From NCBI GenBank assembly GCA_016722375.1, contig JADKJG010000008.1, positions 1 to 64,000 of the forward strand: 64,000 nt of DNA. Reading direction: 5' to 3'. Below, piece after piece: positions 55,916-64,000 of this stretch (position 1 is the stretch's first letter; every line of letters starts with the position of its first letter). The stretch comes from Bacteroidota bacterium. Its GTDB lineage: Bacteria; Bacteroidota; Bacteroidia; Chitinophagales; LD1. The translations under genes were made by a program, and so were the position numbers. Under the pieces are notes generated by a model, which made no database searches, was not told where the DNA came from, and was given only the letters and a program-made list of their open reading frames with translations.

Positions 55916-56380
55916 GTGACAGATAGAAAAATTAAAAATGAGCCAGAGACCGGTTACCGTCTGGTAGGGGTGGCTTCGGCACTCAAGGAGTACAGATTCT
56001 GTTTTCAACTGAATCAGATATTATGCTGTGATTTCCAGAAACTTAAGGATATTTCATTTGAGACTTCCGATAGCAGCCGAAATAATCTGTTTGGAGTTTT
56101 TAGGGCAGAACGTGAAACAGACGAAATTTGTTTTACGGTATTTGCAAATAAAATCCCCGGAGCATTTCTTCTGCCGGAGGTTAATAATTTTGATTTTATT
56201 GTGCGGGTGGATGGCAGATTTTCTGATGAAAAGATGAAACAAACGACCGATGACCTTCAGGCACTTCCCGACATGTTAATGGTTGCAGAAATACCACTGA
56301 AAAAAATAAAAAATCGCGAACGGCTCATCTATGAAGAAGAGAAGCCGTCACGCAAATCCTTCAAATCCCAAAAGAGTTAA
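55916..56380 (+). CDS. IPExxxVDY family protein
   Basis: A 154-residue cytosolic protein starting at a GTG. The family motif appears as LLPEVNNFDFIVRVDG near residues 82-97, a slightly altered IPExxxVDY. The rest is beta-rich with a basic tail (RKSFKSQKS). The family is specific to Bacteroidota and regularly precedes pyruvate kinase; here the gap is 6 bp. Its biochemical role is unknown. Confidence 0.85.
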   Translation: MTDRKIKNEPETGYRLVGVASALKEYRFCFQLNQILCCDFQKLKDISFETSDSSRNNLFGVFRAERETDEICFTVFANKIPGAFLLPEVNNFDFIVRVDGRFSDEKMKQTTDDLQALPDMLMVAEIPLKKIKNRERLIYEEEKPSRKSFKSQKS

Positions 56381-56386
56381 GAATTT

Positions 56387-57817
56387 ATGAAAGTACATGT
56401 CAATAAAACAAAAATAATAGCCACTTATGGACCTGCTTGCAGCGACATCATTACCATGGAGAAGATGGTAGCTGCAGGTGTGAATGTTTTTCGCTTCAAC
56501 ATGAGCCACGGGGTGGAATCGGTGCATCTGGAGGGCTTCAATAAGGTGCGGGTCATTAATAAAATGCACAATCTGAATATTGCTATCCTTGCCGATTTAC
56601 AGGGTCCGAAGATTCGTATCGGGCAGGTACGCGACAATATGGAAGTGCTGGAAAAGGATCAACTGGTAGAAATCACTAATAAAGAATGTGTTAGTACTTT
56701 TAAAAAGATTTTTATCAGCTATGAACGGCTACCTAAAGAAGTAGAGATTGGTGATTCAATATTGATTGATGATGGGAAAATTGAATTGCGGGTGATGAAA
56801 ACAAATCGTCGCAATTCCATTACTGCCAAAGTGATCAATGGTGGAAAAATTAGCAATAACAAGGGTGTTAATCTGCCTGATACAAAAACCACGGTTCCGG
56901 CTCTGACTCCTAAAGACCAAAAGGATTTAAAGTTTGCTATCAAGAATGGGGCAAACTGGATTGCGCTTTCTTTTGTGCGCTCACCACAGGATGTGCTGGA
57001 TCTGAAAAAAATCATCGGCAGAAAGAATTCCTACATGAAGGTGATGGCTAAAATTGAAAAGCCGGAAGCTTTAAAAGAGTTGGATGAGATAATAAAAGTA
57101 GCAGATGGTATTATGATAGCCCGGGGAGATCTGGCGGTCGAGGTGGCTCAGGAGAAAATGCCTATGATTCAAAAAAACATCATTCTGCGCTGTATTAAAT
57201 ACGCCAAACCGGTAGTGGTAGCTACGCAAATGATGGATAGTATGATTGAAAACTCAAATCCTACTCGTGCAGAAATTACTGATGTAGCGAACGCAGTAAT
57301 AGATGGTGCTGATGCGGTTATGTTGAGTGGTGAAACATCGGTAGGAAAACACCCGGTCAAGGTGATTCAGGTGATGGAAAAGATTCTAACCAACATCGAA
57401 CACACCAATATTATCTATGATAAGGAGCAAAAAGCACATCGGTCTTCGGATTCATTTGTCAGTGATGCTATATGCTATAATGGTGCCCGTTTAAGTTCAG
57501 AGTTGAGTGCCAAAGCGATTGTTGGCATGACTTTTAGCGGATACACCGGTTTCATGCTATCCAGTTTTCGGCCTAAGGCAGATATATACATCTTCACAGA
57601 AAATGCCGACTTGTTGAATTCGCTCAGTTTGTGTTGGGGAGTACGCGCCTTTTACTATGACAAATTTGTAGATACAGACACCTCCATACGCGATGTTATC
57701 AGGGTTCTAAAAGAAAATAATCTGGTGAAAGTAGGTGAGATTGTTGTCAATATTGGCAGTATGCCATTAGGTGCCAAGGGAAGAGCCAATATGATTAAGG
57801 TTACTCGTGTGGGTTAA
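56387..57817 (+). CDS. pyk: pyruvate kinase
   Basis: A 476-residue enzyme. ATYGPAC and FRFNMSHG at the start, the B domain around residues 70-165, the active-site loop MVMAKIEKPEAL (with the catalytic Lys), IMIARGDLAVE, and TQMMDSMIENSNPTRAEITDVANAV; then the allosteric C domain. It converts phosphoenolpyruvate and ADP to pyruvate and ATP. Directly downstream of the IPExxxVDY gene, forming an operon, and 29 bp ahead of a GT2 gene. Confidence 0.96.
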   Translation: MKVHVNKTKIIATYGPACSDIITMEKMVAAGVNVFRFNMSHGVESVHLEGFNKVRVINKMHNLNIAILADLQGPKIRIGQVRDNMEVLEKDQLVEITNKECVSTFKKIFISYERLPKEVEIGDSILIDDGKIELRVMKTNRRNSITAKVINGGKISNNKGVNLPDTKTTVPALTPKDQKDLKFAIKNGANWIALSFVRSPQDVLDLKKIIGRKNSYMKVMAKIEKPEALKELDEIIKVADGIMIARGDLAVEVAQEKMPMIQKNIILRCIKYAKPVVVATQMMDSMIENSNPTRAEITDVANAVIDGADAVMLSGETSVGKHPVKVIQVMEKILTNIEHTNIIYDKEQKAHRSSDSFVSDAICYNGARLSSELSAKAIVGMTFSGYTGFMLSSFRPKADIYIFTENADLLNSLSLCWGVRAFYYDKFVDTDTSIRDVIRVLKENNLVKVGEIVVNIGSMPLGAKGRANMIKVTRVG

Positions 57818-57846
57818 ATCTCACTTTCTCCAATAAATTTAAGGTC

Positions 57847-58797
57847 ATGACTATCAGTGGTTTTACGATGGTGAAAAATGCGGCCAAACTTTATTATCCC
57901 ATCAAAGCAGTCATTCAGTCAGTGTTACCTATTGTTGATGAGTTTGTTGTAGCTCTGGGAGATGGCGATCCCGACGATACTACTTTGCAGGAAATCAACT
58001 CTATTGGCTCATCAAAAATCAAAATCATTCACACCAAATGGGACATCCAATCCTTCCCGAATGGAATGGAGAATGCGCATCAGACAGACATTGCTATGAA
58101 ATCCTGTACCGGTGATTGGCTTTTTTATTTGCAAGCCGACGAAGTGGTTCATGAAAAATATCTAGACACCATTTATAAGAGGTGTTCAGATTTAAAGGAC
58201 GATGAGCGAGTTGAAGGACTTCTCTTTAACTATCTGCATTTCTGGGGTGATTACCAGCACTATGCCGTAGCTCATGGATGGTATCCGTATGAAATCAGAA
58301 TTGTGAGAAATAAACCGGACATCCACTCTTTTGAATCTGCTCAATCTTTTCGTCGGATTCCGACATTTGATGGCAAAAGCTACCGTCAGAAAAATGGCGC
58401 CTATAAACTAAATGTCGCACCGGTAGATGCTTATATCTATCACTATGGATGGGTGCGGCCACCGCACCTGATGCAAGCAAAATCAAAGTCTTTGGAGACC
58501 ATTCACAAAGGCAGTGAGTGGGTTGAGAATAAATATGGAAAGAAAAGCAAGGTGTTCGACTATGGTCCGCTTGGAAGACTGCCCGTATTTAAGGGAACAC
58601 ATCCCGAAGTGATGAAATCCTTTATTGAGCAATTCGACTGGGCAGGGCAACTCAATTACAAAGAGTTCCCATTGCCGAAACGTAGTCTCTTCAAACATGA
58701 AAGACTTAAATACAGGTGTCTCAACATCTTTGAACAGAATCTAATGGGAGGGAAGCAAATATTCTCTTACCAAAACTGGAACCTCATGAATGTTTAA
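57847..58797 (+). CDS. family 2 glycosyltransferase
   Basis: A 316-residue GT-A enzyme. The nucleotide-binding start is GFTMVKNAAKLYYPIKAVIQSVLPIVDE, followed by ALGDGDPDDT and the metal-binding-type LFYLQADEVVHEKYL. The C-terminal half has the aromatic patch AYIYHYGWVRPPHLM, shared by a Bacteroidota GT2 subgroup. No membrane segments, so cytosolic. It follows pyk closely but belongs functionally with glycan synthesis. Specificity unknown. Confidence 0.88.
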   Translation: MTISGFTMVKNAAKLYYPIKAVIQSVLPIVDEFVVALGDGDPDDTTLQEINSIGSSKIKIIHTKWDIQSFPNGMENAHQTDIAMKSCTGDWLFYLQADEVVHEKYLDTIYKRCSDLKDDERVEGLLFNYLHFWGDYQHYAVAHGWYPYEIRIVRNKPDIHSFESAQSFRRIPTFDGKSYRQKNGAYKLNVAPVDAYIYHYGWVRPPHLMQAKSKSLETIHKGSEWVENKYGKKSKVFDYGPLGRLPVFKGTHPEVMKSFIEQFDWAGQLNYKEFPLPKRSLFKHERLKYRCLNIFEQNLMGGKQIFSYQNWNLMNV

Positions 58798-58804
58798 AGC
58801 AATT

Positions 58805-58835
58805 GCCTATCCAGATAGGCTTAAATTTTATTTTT
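58805..58835 (+). terminator. terminator after the GT2 gene
   Basis: GCCTATC/GATAGGC (58805-58820) with a 2-nt loop followed by TTAAATTTTATTTTT, 8 bp after the stop. Its tail doubles as the next promoter's -7 region. Confidence 0.7.
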
Positions 58836-58836
58836 G
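58829..58836 (+). promoter_or_regulatory. -7 box of the M42 peptidase gene
   Basis: TATTTTTG followed by CCGC fits TAnnTTTG, 40 bp before the start at 58877. No TTTG at -33. Confidence 0.5.
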
Positions 58837-58876
58837 CCGCTTTATAATTATTCACTAAAACAAATTCACATTCAAT

Positions 58877-59929
58877 ATGATAAACGTTGCGTTACTAAAA
58901 GAAATATGCGAATTACCCGGCGTACCCGGACATGAACAAAAAGTCCGTGAACTAATTAAGCGCGAACTCAAAGGAATAGTAGATGACATCAGCGTGGACA
59001 ATATGGGCAACCTGATTGCTTTAAAGAAAGGCAAGAGCAGCGCGAAGAAGGTAATGGCTGCGGCGCACATGGATGAGATTGGCTTTATCGTTCATCATAT
59101 TAATGATCAGGGGTTCCTTCATTTTCATCCACTGGGAGGTTTTGACCCAAAAACACTAACTGCACAGCGAGTGGTAGTCCATGGGAAGAAACCAATCATC
59201 GGTGTGATGGGCAGCAAGCCGGTTCACCTGATGAAGCCGGAAGAGAAAGGAAAGAACTTGCAACTCACGGATTATTTCATTGACCTTGGCATGCCCAAAA
59301 AAGAGGTGGATAAAATCGTGTCAATCGGAGATGTAGTAACCCGCGACCGCGAACTGATTGAGATGGGCGATTGCGTGAATTGTAAAAGCATTGACAACCG
59401 CGTAGCTGTTTTTATTCTAATTGAAACATTGAGAGAATTGAAAGGGAAAACGATTCCATACGATTTCTACGGGGCCTTTACGGTTCAGGAAGAGGTTGGT
59501 ATTCGCGGCGCACAAGTTGCGGCTCACCATATTGACCCACATTTCAGTTTCTGTATTGATACCACCATTGCATTTGACACACCGGGGGCAAAGCCGGAGG
59601 AGTGTGTTACCAAATTAGGTGACGGCGTGGCGATTAAGGTGATGGATTCATCTGCTATATGCGACTATCGCATGGTGCGCTATATGAAAGAGCAGGCTGA
59701 CAAAGCCAAAATTAAATGGCAACCGGAACTACTGCCTGCCGGAGGAACCGATACTGCCGGTATGCAGCGTATGGCTACTTACGGAACCATCGCCGGAGCC
59801 GTTTCTATTCCTACCCGCCACATTCACTCGGTGATTGAGATGGCACACAAAGGCGATATCAAAGGCAATGTGGACTTACTCAAAATTTGCATCAGCAATC
59901 TGGATAAATATAACTGGGACTTTAAATAA
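58877..59929 (+). CDS. M42 family metallo-aminopeptidase
   Basis: A 350-residue cytosolic peptidase. Metal ligands are recognisable: AAHMDEIGFIV (first His and Asp region), NCKSIDNRVAVF (bridging Asp), the catalytic EEVGIRGAQ, FCIDTT and the late PTRHIHSVIEM histidine. M42 enzymes form large tetrahedral complexes that trim peptides. It is followed at 3 bp by the pterin dehydratase gene. Substrate preference (glutamyl or neutral) is not readable. Confidence 0.92.
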   Translation: MINVALLKEICELPGVPGHEQKVRELIKRELKGIVDDISVDNMGNLIALKKGKSSAKKVMAAAHMDEIGFIVHHINDQGFLHFHPLGGFDPKTLTAQRVVVHGKKPIIGVMGSKPVHLMKPEEKGKNLQLTDYFIDLGMPKKEVDKIVSIGDVVTRDRELIEMGDCVNCKSIDNRVAVFILIETLRELKGKTIPYDFYGAFTVQEEVGIRGAQVAAHHIDPHFSFCIDTTIAFDTPGAKPEECVTKLGDGVAIKVMDSSAICDYRMVRYMKEQADKAKIKWQPELLPAGGTDTAGMQRMATYGTIAGAVSIPTRHIHSVIEMAHKGDIKGNVDLLKICISNLDKYNWDFK

Positions 59930-59932
59930 ATC

Positions 59933-60172
59933 GTGGTGAACTGGACGGAAGAAAATAACGCACTGGAGAAGTCCTTCACTTTCAAAGATTTCTCTGAGGC
60001 GTTTGCATTTATGACTCGCGTTGCTTTGATTGCCGAAAAGATGGACCACCATCCCTATTGGGTGAATGTCTATAACCGCGTTGAAATCACGTTGAATACA
60101 CATAGCGCCGGGAATATTGTGACGGAGAAAGACCACAAACTGGCGGCAGCCATTGATAAGCTAGTTTCCTGA
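59933..60172 (+). CDS. 4a-hydroxytetrahydrobiopterin dehydratase
   Basis: A 79-residue protein starting at one of two adjacent GTG codons (59933 or 59936). Conserved active-site stretch [25 protein letters not shown] with the paired histidines, and the C-terminal [12 protein letters not shown]. It regenerates quinonoid biopterin after aromatic amino acid hydroxylation. It ends the transcript started at the M42 gene; a strong terminator follows. Confidence 0.93.
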   Translation: MVNWTEENNALEKSFTFKDFSEAFAFMTRVALIAEKMDHHPYWVNVYNRVEITLNTHSAGNIVTEKDHKLAAAIDKLVS

Positions 60173-60202
60173 ATATTTTCCCCTGAAAGATTTTAATTTG
60201 CG

Positions 60203-60234
60203 AGGACGTATCGAAAGATACGTCCTTTGTTTTT
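60203..60234 (+). terminator. intrinsic terminator
   Basis: AGGACGTATC/GATACGTCCT around a GAAA tetraloop, followed by TTGTTTTT, 30 bp beyond the dehydratase stop. Confidence 0.92.
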
Positions 60235-60246
60235 GAAACCATCACC

Positions 60247-62346
60247 ATGTATTCCAACGAAGAGCAAAAGCATCTTAACCAACTCACGGAGCAACTCATT
60301 AAATCCTCAGCGGATTTTTCTTTGAAGGAAATAATTGAGTCGCTGCGATATGTCATCAACTATCATGACTGGAGATATTATGTCTTGAGCGAACCTCTCA
60401 TTACCGATTACGATTACGATCAGCTTTTCAAAACTTTAAAAAAACTCGAAACAGAAAACCCGGAACTCACCACTCCCGATTCTCCGACGCAGCGTGTCGC
60501 TCGGGCTTTGACCGATGAATTTCAATCAGTGAATCATCTCGTCTCGATGTTGTCGCTGGATAACTCTTACAATGTTGAAGATCTGAATGAGTTCGATAAC
60601 CGGGTGAAAGGTTTGACTGGAACAACACAAGTAGAATATTGCGTAGAGCCGAAGTTTGACGGGGCGAGTATTGCTTTGGTTTACGAAAACGATTTGCTGA
60701 TACGTGCTGCCACGCGCGGTGATGGAGCGGTGGGCGAAGACATCACCAACAATGCAATGGCTCTAGCTTCTATTCCTTTGTCGGCTGCTTTTTCCAAGCA
60801 CGGGATTTATAAAATTGAAATACGCGGTGAAGTGATCATTCAGCGCGATGTGTTTGTGAAGATGAACGAAGAGCGCGCCAAGAGAGGAGAAAAGACTTTT
60901 CAAAATCCACGCAACACCGCCGCCGGTTCGCTGCGCATCAAAGACCCCGCCGAGGTGCGCACTCGCAACCTCGAAGCCATTTTATATCACATCAGTTTTG
61001 CGGAGGATAAGAACGGCAACAATCTCCTTGCCGGGAAATTAGAATCACATTATCACTGTATCGAGGTGCTGTATCAATGCGGATTCAAAACTCCGATACG
61101 CGAATTGAAAGTGTGCAAAGACATTTCCGAAGCGCAGGCATTTATTGAGACTTGGGATACCAAGCGCCTAGATTTTAAAATTGATACCGATGGCATGGTC
61201 ATCAAGGTGAATGATTTGAAGATGCAGCAGCAATGCGGCAACACTTCGCACCATCCACGCTGGGCTATGGCCTATAAGTTTCAGGCAAAGCAGGCACAAT
61301 CGAAATTGCTCCATGTAGAGTTTCAGGTGGGAAGAACCGGTGCCATCACACCGGTGGCGAAGATAGAACCGGTGCCGTTGGCGGGGGTTACCATTGCCTC
61401 TGTTTCGTTGCACAACGAAGATTTTATTCTGGAGAAAGACATACGCATCAACGACACGGTGATTGTAGAGCGCGCCGGTGAAGTGATTCCTTATATCGTG
61501 GGCGTTGTGGCTGACTTACGCGATGGAAATGAAAAGAAGATTGACTTTCCGCGTCAATGCCCTTCCTGCAATGAAGATTTAATCAAGCCGGAAGAGGAAG
61601 CTATATGGCGTTGCGACAATGCCGAGTGCCCCGCACAAGTAGAAGAGCGAATGATTCATTTTGTTTCCAAGGATGCGATGGATATTGAAGAGATAGGAGC
61701 GAAGAGCGTCATCGAGTTTATCCAAAAGGGAATCGTGAAAAAAATTGAAGACCTCTATCGCCTGCCTTATGAGGCGATTCAGACTTATGATGGCTGGGGA
61801 GAAAAATCGGTGGAGAAACTGAAGAAGGGAATTGAAGATTCTAAAGACCGTCCGCTTTGGCGATTGCTCAATGCGCTTGGTGTGCGCCATGTGGGGGTGA
61901 CCACTTCCAAAGATTTGACTTCACACATCAAAAGTATTTTCGACCTCGCCAAATTGAGCCTCGAGGATTTGACGAACATAGAAGGTATTGGCCCGAAAGT
62001 AGCGCAGAGTATTCAGGACTTCTTTCATACCGATGCCAATGTAGAATTGCTTCGCTCGCTGAAAGAACTGGGCGTGAACACCGACAACCGTCCGCAAGAT
62101 GCCACTGCCAAAAACAATAAACTGGAAGGCAAAACATTTCTCTTCACCGGCTCGCTGCAACAATTCAATCGCGACCGCGCCAAACAAATGGTAGAAGAAA
62201 ACGGAGGCAAACTATTAAGCGGGGTGAGCGCCAACCTCAACTACCTCGTGACCGGTGCCGATGCCGGAAGCAAACTATCTAAGGCGAAGAAGATTCCTTC
62301 TATTCAGATTTTGACTGAGGAGGAGTTTTTGAAGTTGATTGAATAA
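60247..62346 (+). CDS. ligA: NAD+-dependent DNA ligase
   Basis: A 699-residue LigA. Domain Ia has HDWRYYVLSEPLITDYDYD; the adenylation Lys136 is in EPKFDGAS. Then come the OB fold, a four-cysteine zinc finger (CPSCNED and CDNAECP), helix-hairpin-helix repeats, and a C-terminal BRCT domain (EGKTFLFTGSLQQFNRDRAKQMVEENGGK). It seals nicks in replication and repair. Normal length, apparently monocistronic. Confidence 0.97.
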   Translation: MYSNEEQKHLNQLTEQLIKSSADFSLKEIIESLRYVINYHDWRYYVLSEPLITDYDYDQLFKTLKKLETENPELTTPDSPTQRVARALTDEFQSVNHLVSMLSLDNSYNVEDLNEFDNRVKGLTGTTQVEYCVEPKFDGASIALVYENDLLIRAATRGDGAVGEDITNNAMALASIPLSAAFSKHGIYKIEIRGEVIIQRDVFVKMNEERAKRGEKTFQNPRNTAAGSLRIKDPAEVRTRNLEAILYHISFAEDKNGNNLLAGKLESHYHCIEVLYQCGFKTPIRELKVCKDISEAQAFIETWDTKRLDFKIDTDGMVIKVNDLKMQQQCGNTSHHPRWAMAYKFQAKQAQSKLLHVEFQVGRTGAITPVAKIEPVPLAGVTIASVSLHNEDFILEKDIRINDTVIVERAGEVIPYIVGVVADLRDGNEKKIDFPRQCPSCNEDLIKPEEEAIWRCDNAECPAQVEERMIHFVSKDAMDIEEIGAKSVIEFIQKGIVKKIEDLYRLPYEAIQTYDGWGEKSVEKLKKGIEDSKDRPLWRLLNALGVRHVGVTTSKDLTSHIKSIFDLAKLSLEDLTNIEGIGPKVAQSIQDFFHTDANVELLRSLKELGVNTDNRPQDATAKNNKLEGKTFLFTGSLQQFNRDRAKQMVEENGGKLLSGVSANLNYLVTGADAGSKLSKAKKIPSIQILTEEEFLKLIE

Positions 62347-62401
62347 TTAGCTGTGAGCTATTAGATTTTAGAAATTAGATTGGGACGATACATATCCTGC
62401 C

Positions 62402-62845
62402 TTACTCAAATGATTGAATAAGATTGGAAGCCATTTTCATATTTGAGTTATAGCTGTCTAAATTGTCAATTTGAAAATTTTCACCATCCCAATTTTGTAA
62501 AATATTTCGGAGTTGTCCCAAGAAGGCGATCGATGAAACCGCAACGTAATGCCCTTTCACAACCTGACCAGCGCCAATCAATTCCAGCTTGCTGATAATT
62601 TTTCTAATATCATCAAACGTTCTTCCATATTCGGCGAGCAAATGATTTGTGGGCCTGTCGTTAGCTAATAATGTCAGCAATTGTTCAATATACACCTCTC
62701 GCTTATTTAAAGTCTTTCCTTGAGTCATACTTTTAATTGTTTGACTCAAAATTTCACTTTCGTCGAAATGCTTTCGATTGGATTCAGCAGCAATCTTGGA
62801 TAAAAGTCTCGATTTTTTAAAGAAAAACATTAACGATCTTATCAT
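62402..62845 (-). CDS. hypothetical protein, 147 aa
   Basis: A 147-residue, mostly helical soluble protein. It starts MIRSLMFFFKKSRLL, a basic amphipathic stretch, and has LNKREVYIEQLLTLLANDRPTNHLL, which could be a winged-helix-like segment, and a C-terminal acidic part. No recognised family. Its ATG is ~150 bp from the cyclase-like gene upstream on the same strand, so the two may form a unit. Confidence 0.5.
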   Translation of the reverse strand: MIRSLMFFFKKSRLLSKIAAESNRKHFDESEILSQTIKSMTQGKTLNKREVYIEQLLTLLANDRPTNHLLAEYGRTFDDIRKIISKLELIGAGQVVKGHYVAVSSIAFLGQLRNILQNWDGENFQIDNLDSYNSNMKMASNLIQSFE

Positions 62846-62993
62846 CTAATTAAGCATGTCCTATTAAATAGTATCTAATACATCGAGGTTACACAAAATA
62901 AGAAAAATTGCAGGCCATTGTCGGTGACGTTTGCACTGCTATTGTTTTTTTAAACCTAAACGATACGCATGTATAAACTTCATTTTTCTATGA

Positions 62994-63809
62994 TTAAATT
63001 TTTTGAAAAGCGATTGTTCCAATTGTTTCTTTTGGTTTCGTTTTTTGATCGTTGAGATACCAAGTCAGAACATCCAAAAGCCATTCATATTTTTCTTTGG
63101 CGTGGGAGTCATTTTTAGCCTCCATTAACTTAATCTGAATTTTACAAAAGTTTATACCACGACTTACGAAACCTTTATAAACCTGATCGGCATCAAGATT
63201 TTCGTAACCTATATTTAACTCCTTTTCAAAACCGGTTGGATTTAGAAAATACACCCCCTTTGTATCCATTAACAAGCTTTTGCTGATCGCCTTATTGACG
63301 AGATCACCTCGCAGCTGTAGATTATTTTTTACTTTTTCAATTAATGCTTCAGCAATTACTATCCTTGGGTAGATTGCTTTCTTAGTTTCTAACTCATAGG
63401 CATCTGCTAAGGCTGGAGAAAAAATCATTTTCTCATCAGAATAATCATCCCCAAAAGATATCCCGCCTCGGATTGGAAATTCATTATCAAGCATTATAGA
63501 AAAATAGGCGCGAGCAAACAGAATGCAGTTTGTAAAGGCATCGCCAAAGGATAATTCTGAACCCTCCTGATATGAAAATGATGCATAAAGATTGTCGGAA
63601 AATAATTTGTATGATGTATTTACTTCGAGTTTAGCCTGGTCCAGTGTATCCTTAAATAAATTAAGGGTATTTATTCCTTGATCAAGAGCCTCTATTAATT
63701 TTTTTAAGGAGTAGTCACCTTCATGGACGGAGTTATCTAAAATGCTTTTGAAACCTAAAATGTCAGCGTGAAGAACTATAGCTTTCCGTAAAGCTCCCTT
63801 TGAGCCCAT
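62994..63809 (-). CDS. nucleotidyl cyclase-fold protein, uncharacterised
   Basis: A 271-residue protein from the ATG giving MGSKGALRKA; a TTG start would add seven residues. The pattern fits a class III cyclase-like domain. Metal-binding Asp16 lies in IVLHADILGF, SDNLYASF at 71-78 is the second acidic hairpin, and FPIRGGISFGDD at 111-122 is equivalent to the R-GI-xG strand of cyclases. SPALADAYELETKKAIYPRIVI follows, as in a widespread hypothetical family. Whether it makes a cyclic nucleotide is unproven: the base-recognition residues are not clear. Confidence 0.6.
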   Translation of the reverse strand: MGSKGALRKAIVLHADILGFKSILDNSVHEGDYSLKKLIEALDQGINTLNLFKDTLDQAKLEVNTSYKLFSDNLYASFSYQEGSELSFGDAFTNCILFARAYFSIMLDNEFPIRGGISFGDDYSDEKMIFSPALADAYELETKKAIYPRIVIAEALIEKVKNNLQLRGDLVNKAISKSLLMDTKGVYFLNPTGFEKELNIGYENLDADQVYKGFVSRGINFCKIQIKLMEAKNDSHAKEKYEWLLDVLTWYLNDQKTKPKETIGTIAFQKI

Positions 63810-63830
63810 ATATTTCCTTTTGATTATCAA

Positions 63831-63995
63831 TCATTCCAAAGAAACCAAAATTAAGTTCTTCACTGGATTAAACTTATAATCCTCCCCATTCGCCCCCAAA
63901 TCAACGCGCTTCCACCAGCGCCAAACGCGTTTATGGCTCAGCTCAATGCGGTAATAGTAGAGATTTCGCCTTGGTTGGTGATTACCTTTCCAATA
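63831..63995 (-). CDS. short orphan frame at the window edge
   Basis: Minus-strand frame of ~54 codons ending at a TGA (63831-63833), translated by hand: it contains RRNLYYYRIELSHKRVWRWWKR and ends FNPVKNLILVSLE. No start codon is visible, and an in-frame TAA lies a few bases from the edge, so it is either a fragment or shifted from its 5' part beyond the window. Rich in Trp, Arg and Tyr. Family not recognised. Confidence 0.35.
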   Translation of the reverse strand, partial: YWKGNHQPRRNLYYYRIELSHKRVWRWWKRVDLGANGEDYKFNPVKNLILVSLE

Positions 63996-64000
63996 TTAAT

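Overview
The window comes from a Bacteroidota chromosome. Evidence for this: Bacteroidota-type promoters (TTTG-N19-TAnnTTTG) ahead of several genes with no obvious Shine-Dalgarno; gliding and type IX secretion genes (GldB, PorT-like barrels) beside nadE; an IPExxxVDY protein upstream of pyruvate kinase; DUF3078 and other small barrel proteins; and a decayed T9SS sorting tail. Genus cannot be fixed from sequence alone. No rRNA, tRNA or CRISPR array was seen.

Layout. 1-2132: end of a surface-polysaccharide locus (O-antigen ligase, Wzz). 2401-7737: a small exported protein, a eukaryote-type dihydroceramide desaturase, and metH under a SAM-I riboswitch with a near-perfect promoter. 7755-16282: a second polysaccharide block on the minus strand (two GT4, DUF354, a GT2 with an internal deletion, a GT-C-like membrane protein, AsnB, a WbpB-like dehydrogenase). 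16444-17871: LMW tyrosine phosphatase and a fibronectin-like protein. 18436-25288: a defence-like island with a Fic protein next to an inverted-repeat operator, a small acidic protein, and a type III restriction-modification operon in the order mod-fic-res. 25289-27431: a 2.1 kb gene-poor stretch with hairpins and two 21-bp repeat arrays. 27496-35386: DUF3078 porin-like protein, VanZ-like protein, gcvH, an exosortase-family protease with a membrane partner, gldB, two PorT-like barrels and nadE. 35474-38179: a fragment of the S10 ribosomal operon (rplD-rplW-rplB-rpsS-rplV) with its own promoter and terminator and none of its usual flanking genes. 38223-46521: an orphan kinase-like protein, two more 21-bp arrays, then an RND efflux operon. 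46522-50690: palindrome-rich spacer, a T9SS gene remnant, an AT-rich pair of exported proteins (one frameshifted), a fibronectin-like protein and a fifth 21-bp array. 50906-64000: housekeeping genes (fabH, YHS lipoprotein, GT39-like, obgE, frameshifted adk, IPExxxVDY, pyk, GT2, M42 peptidase, pterin dehydratase, ligA), then two unknown minus-strand genes, one with a nucleotidyl-cyclase-like fold.

The most unusual pattern is a set of five intergenic arrays (26361-26696, 27180-27431, 39487-39591, 39690-39858, 50197-50532). Each is built from diverged units that keep an almost exact 21-bp period, and each locus has its own, often palindromic, unit sequence. Next in interest are the sphingolipid Delta4-desaturase homologue, the excised ribosomal-protein block, the Fic gene inside a type III R-M operon, and an interleaved A-B-A'-B' inverted-repeat element at 18093-18136.

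Three genes look broken: the GT2 at 9949-10736, adk at 54996-55570 and the exported protein at 48638-49343. The last two breaks sit in homopolymers, so sequencing error is a real alternative.
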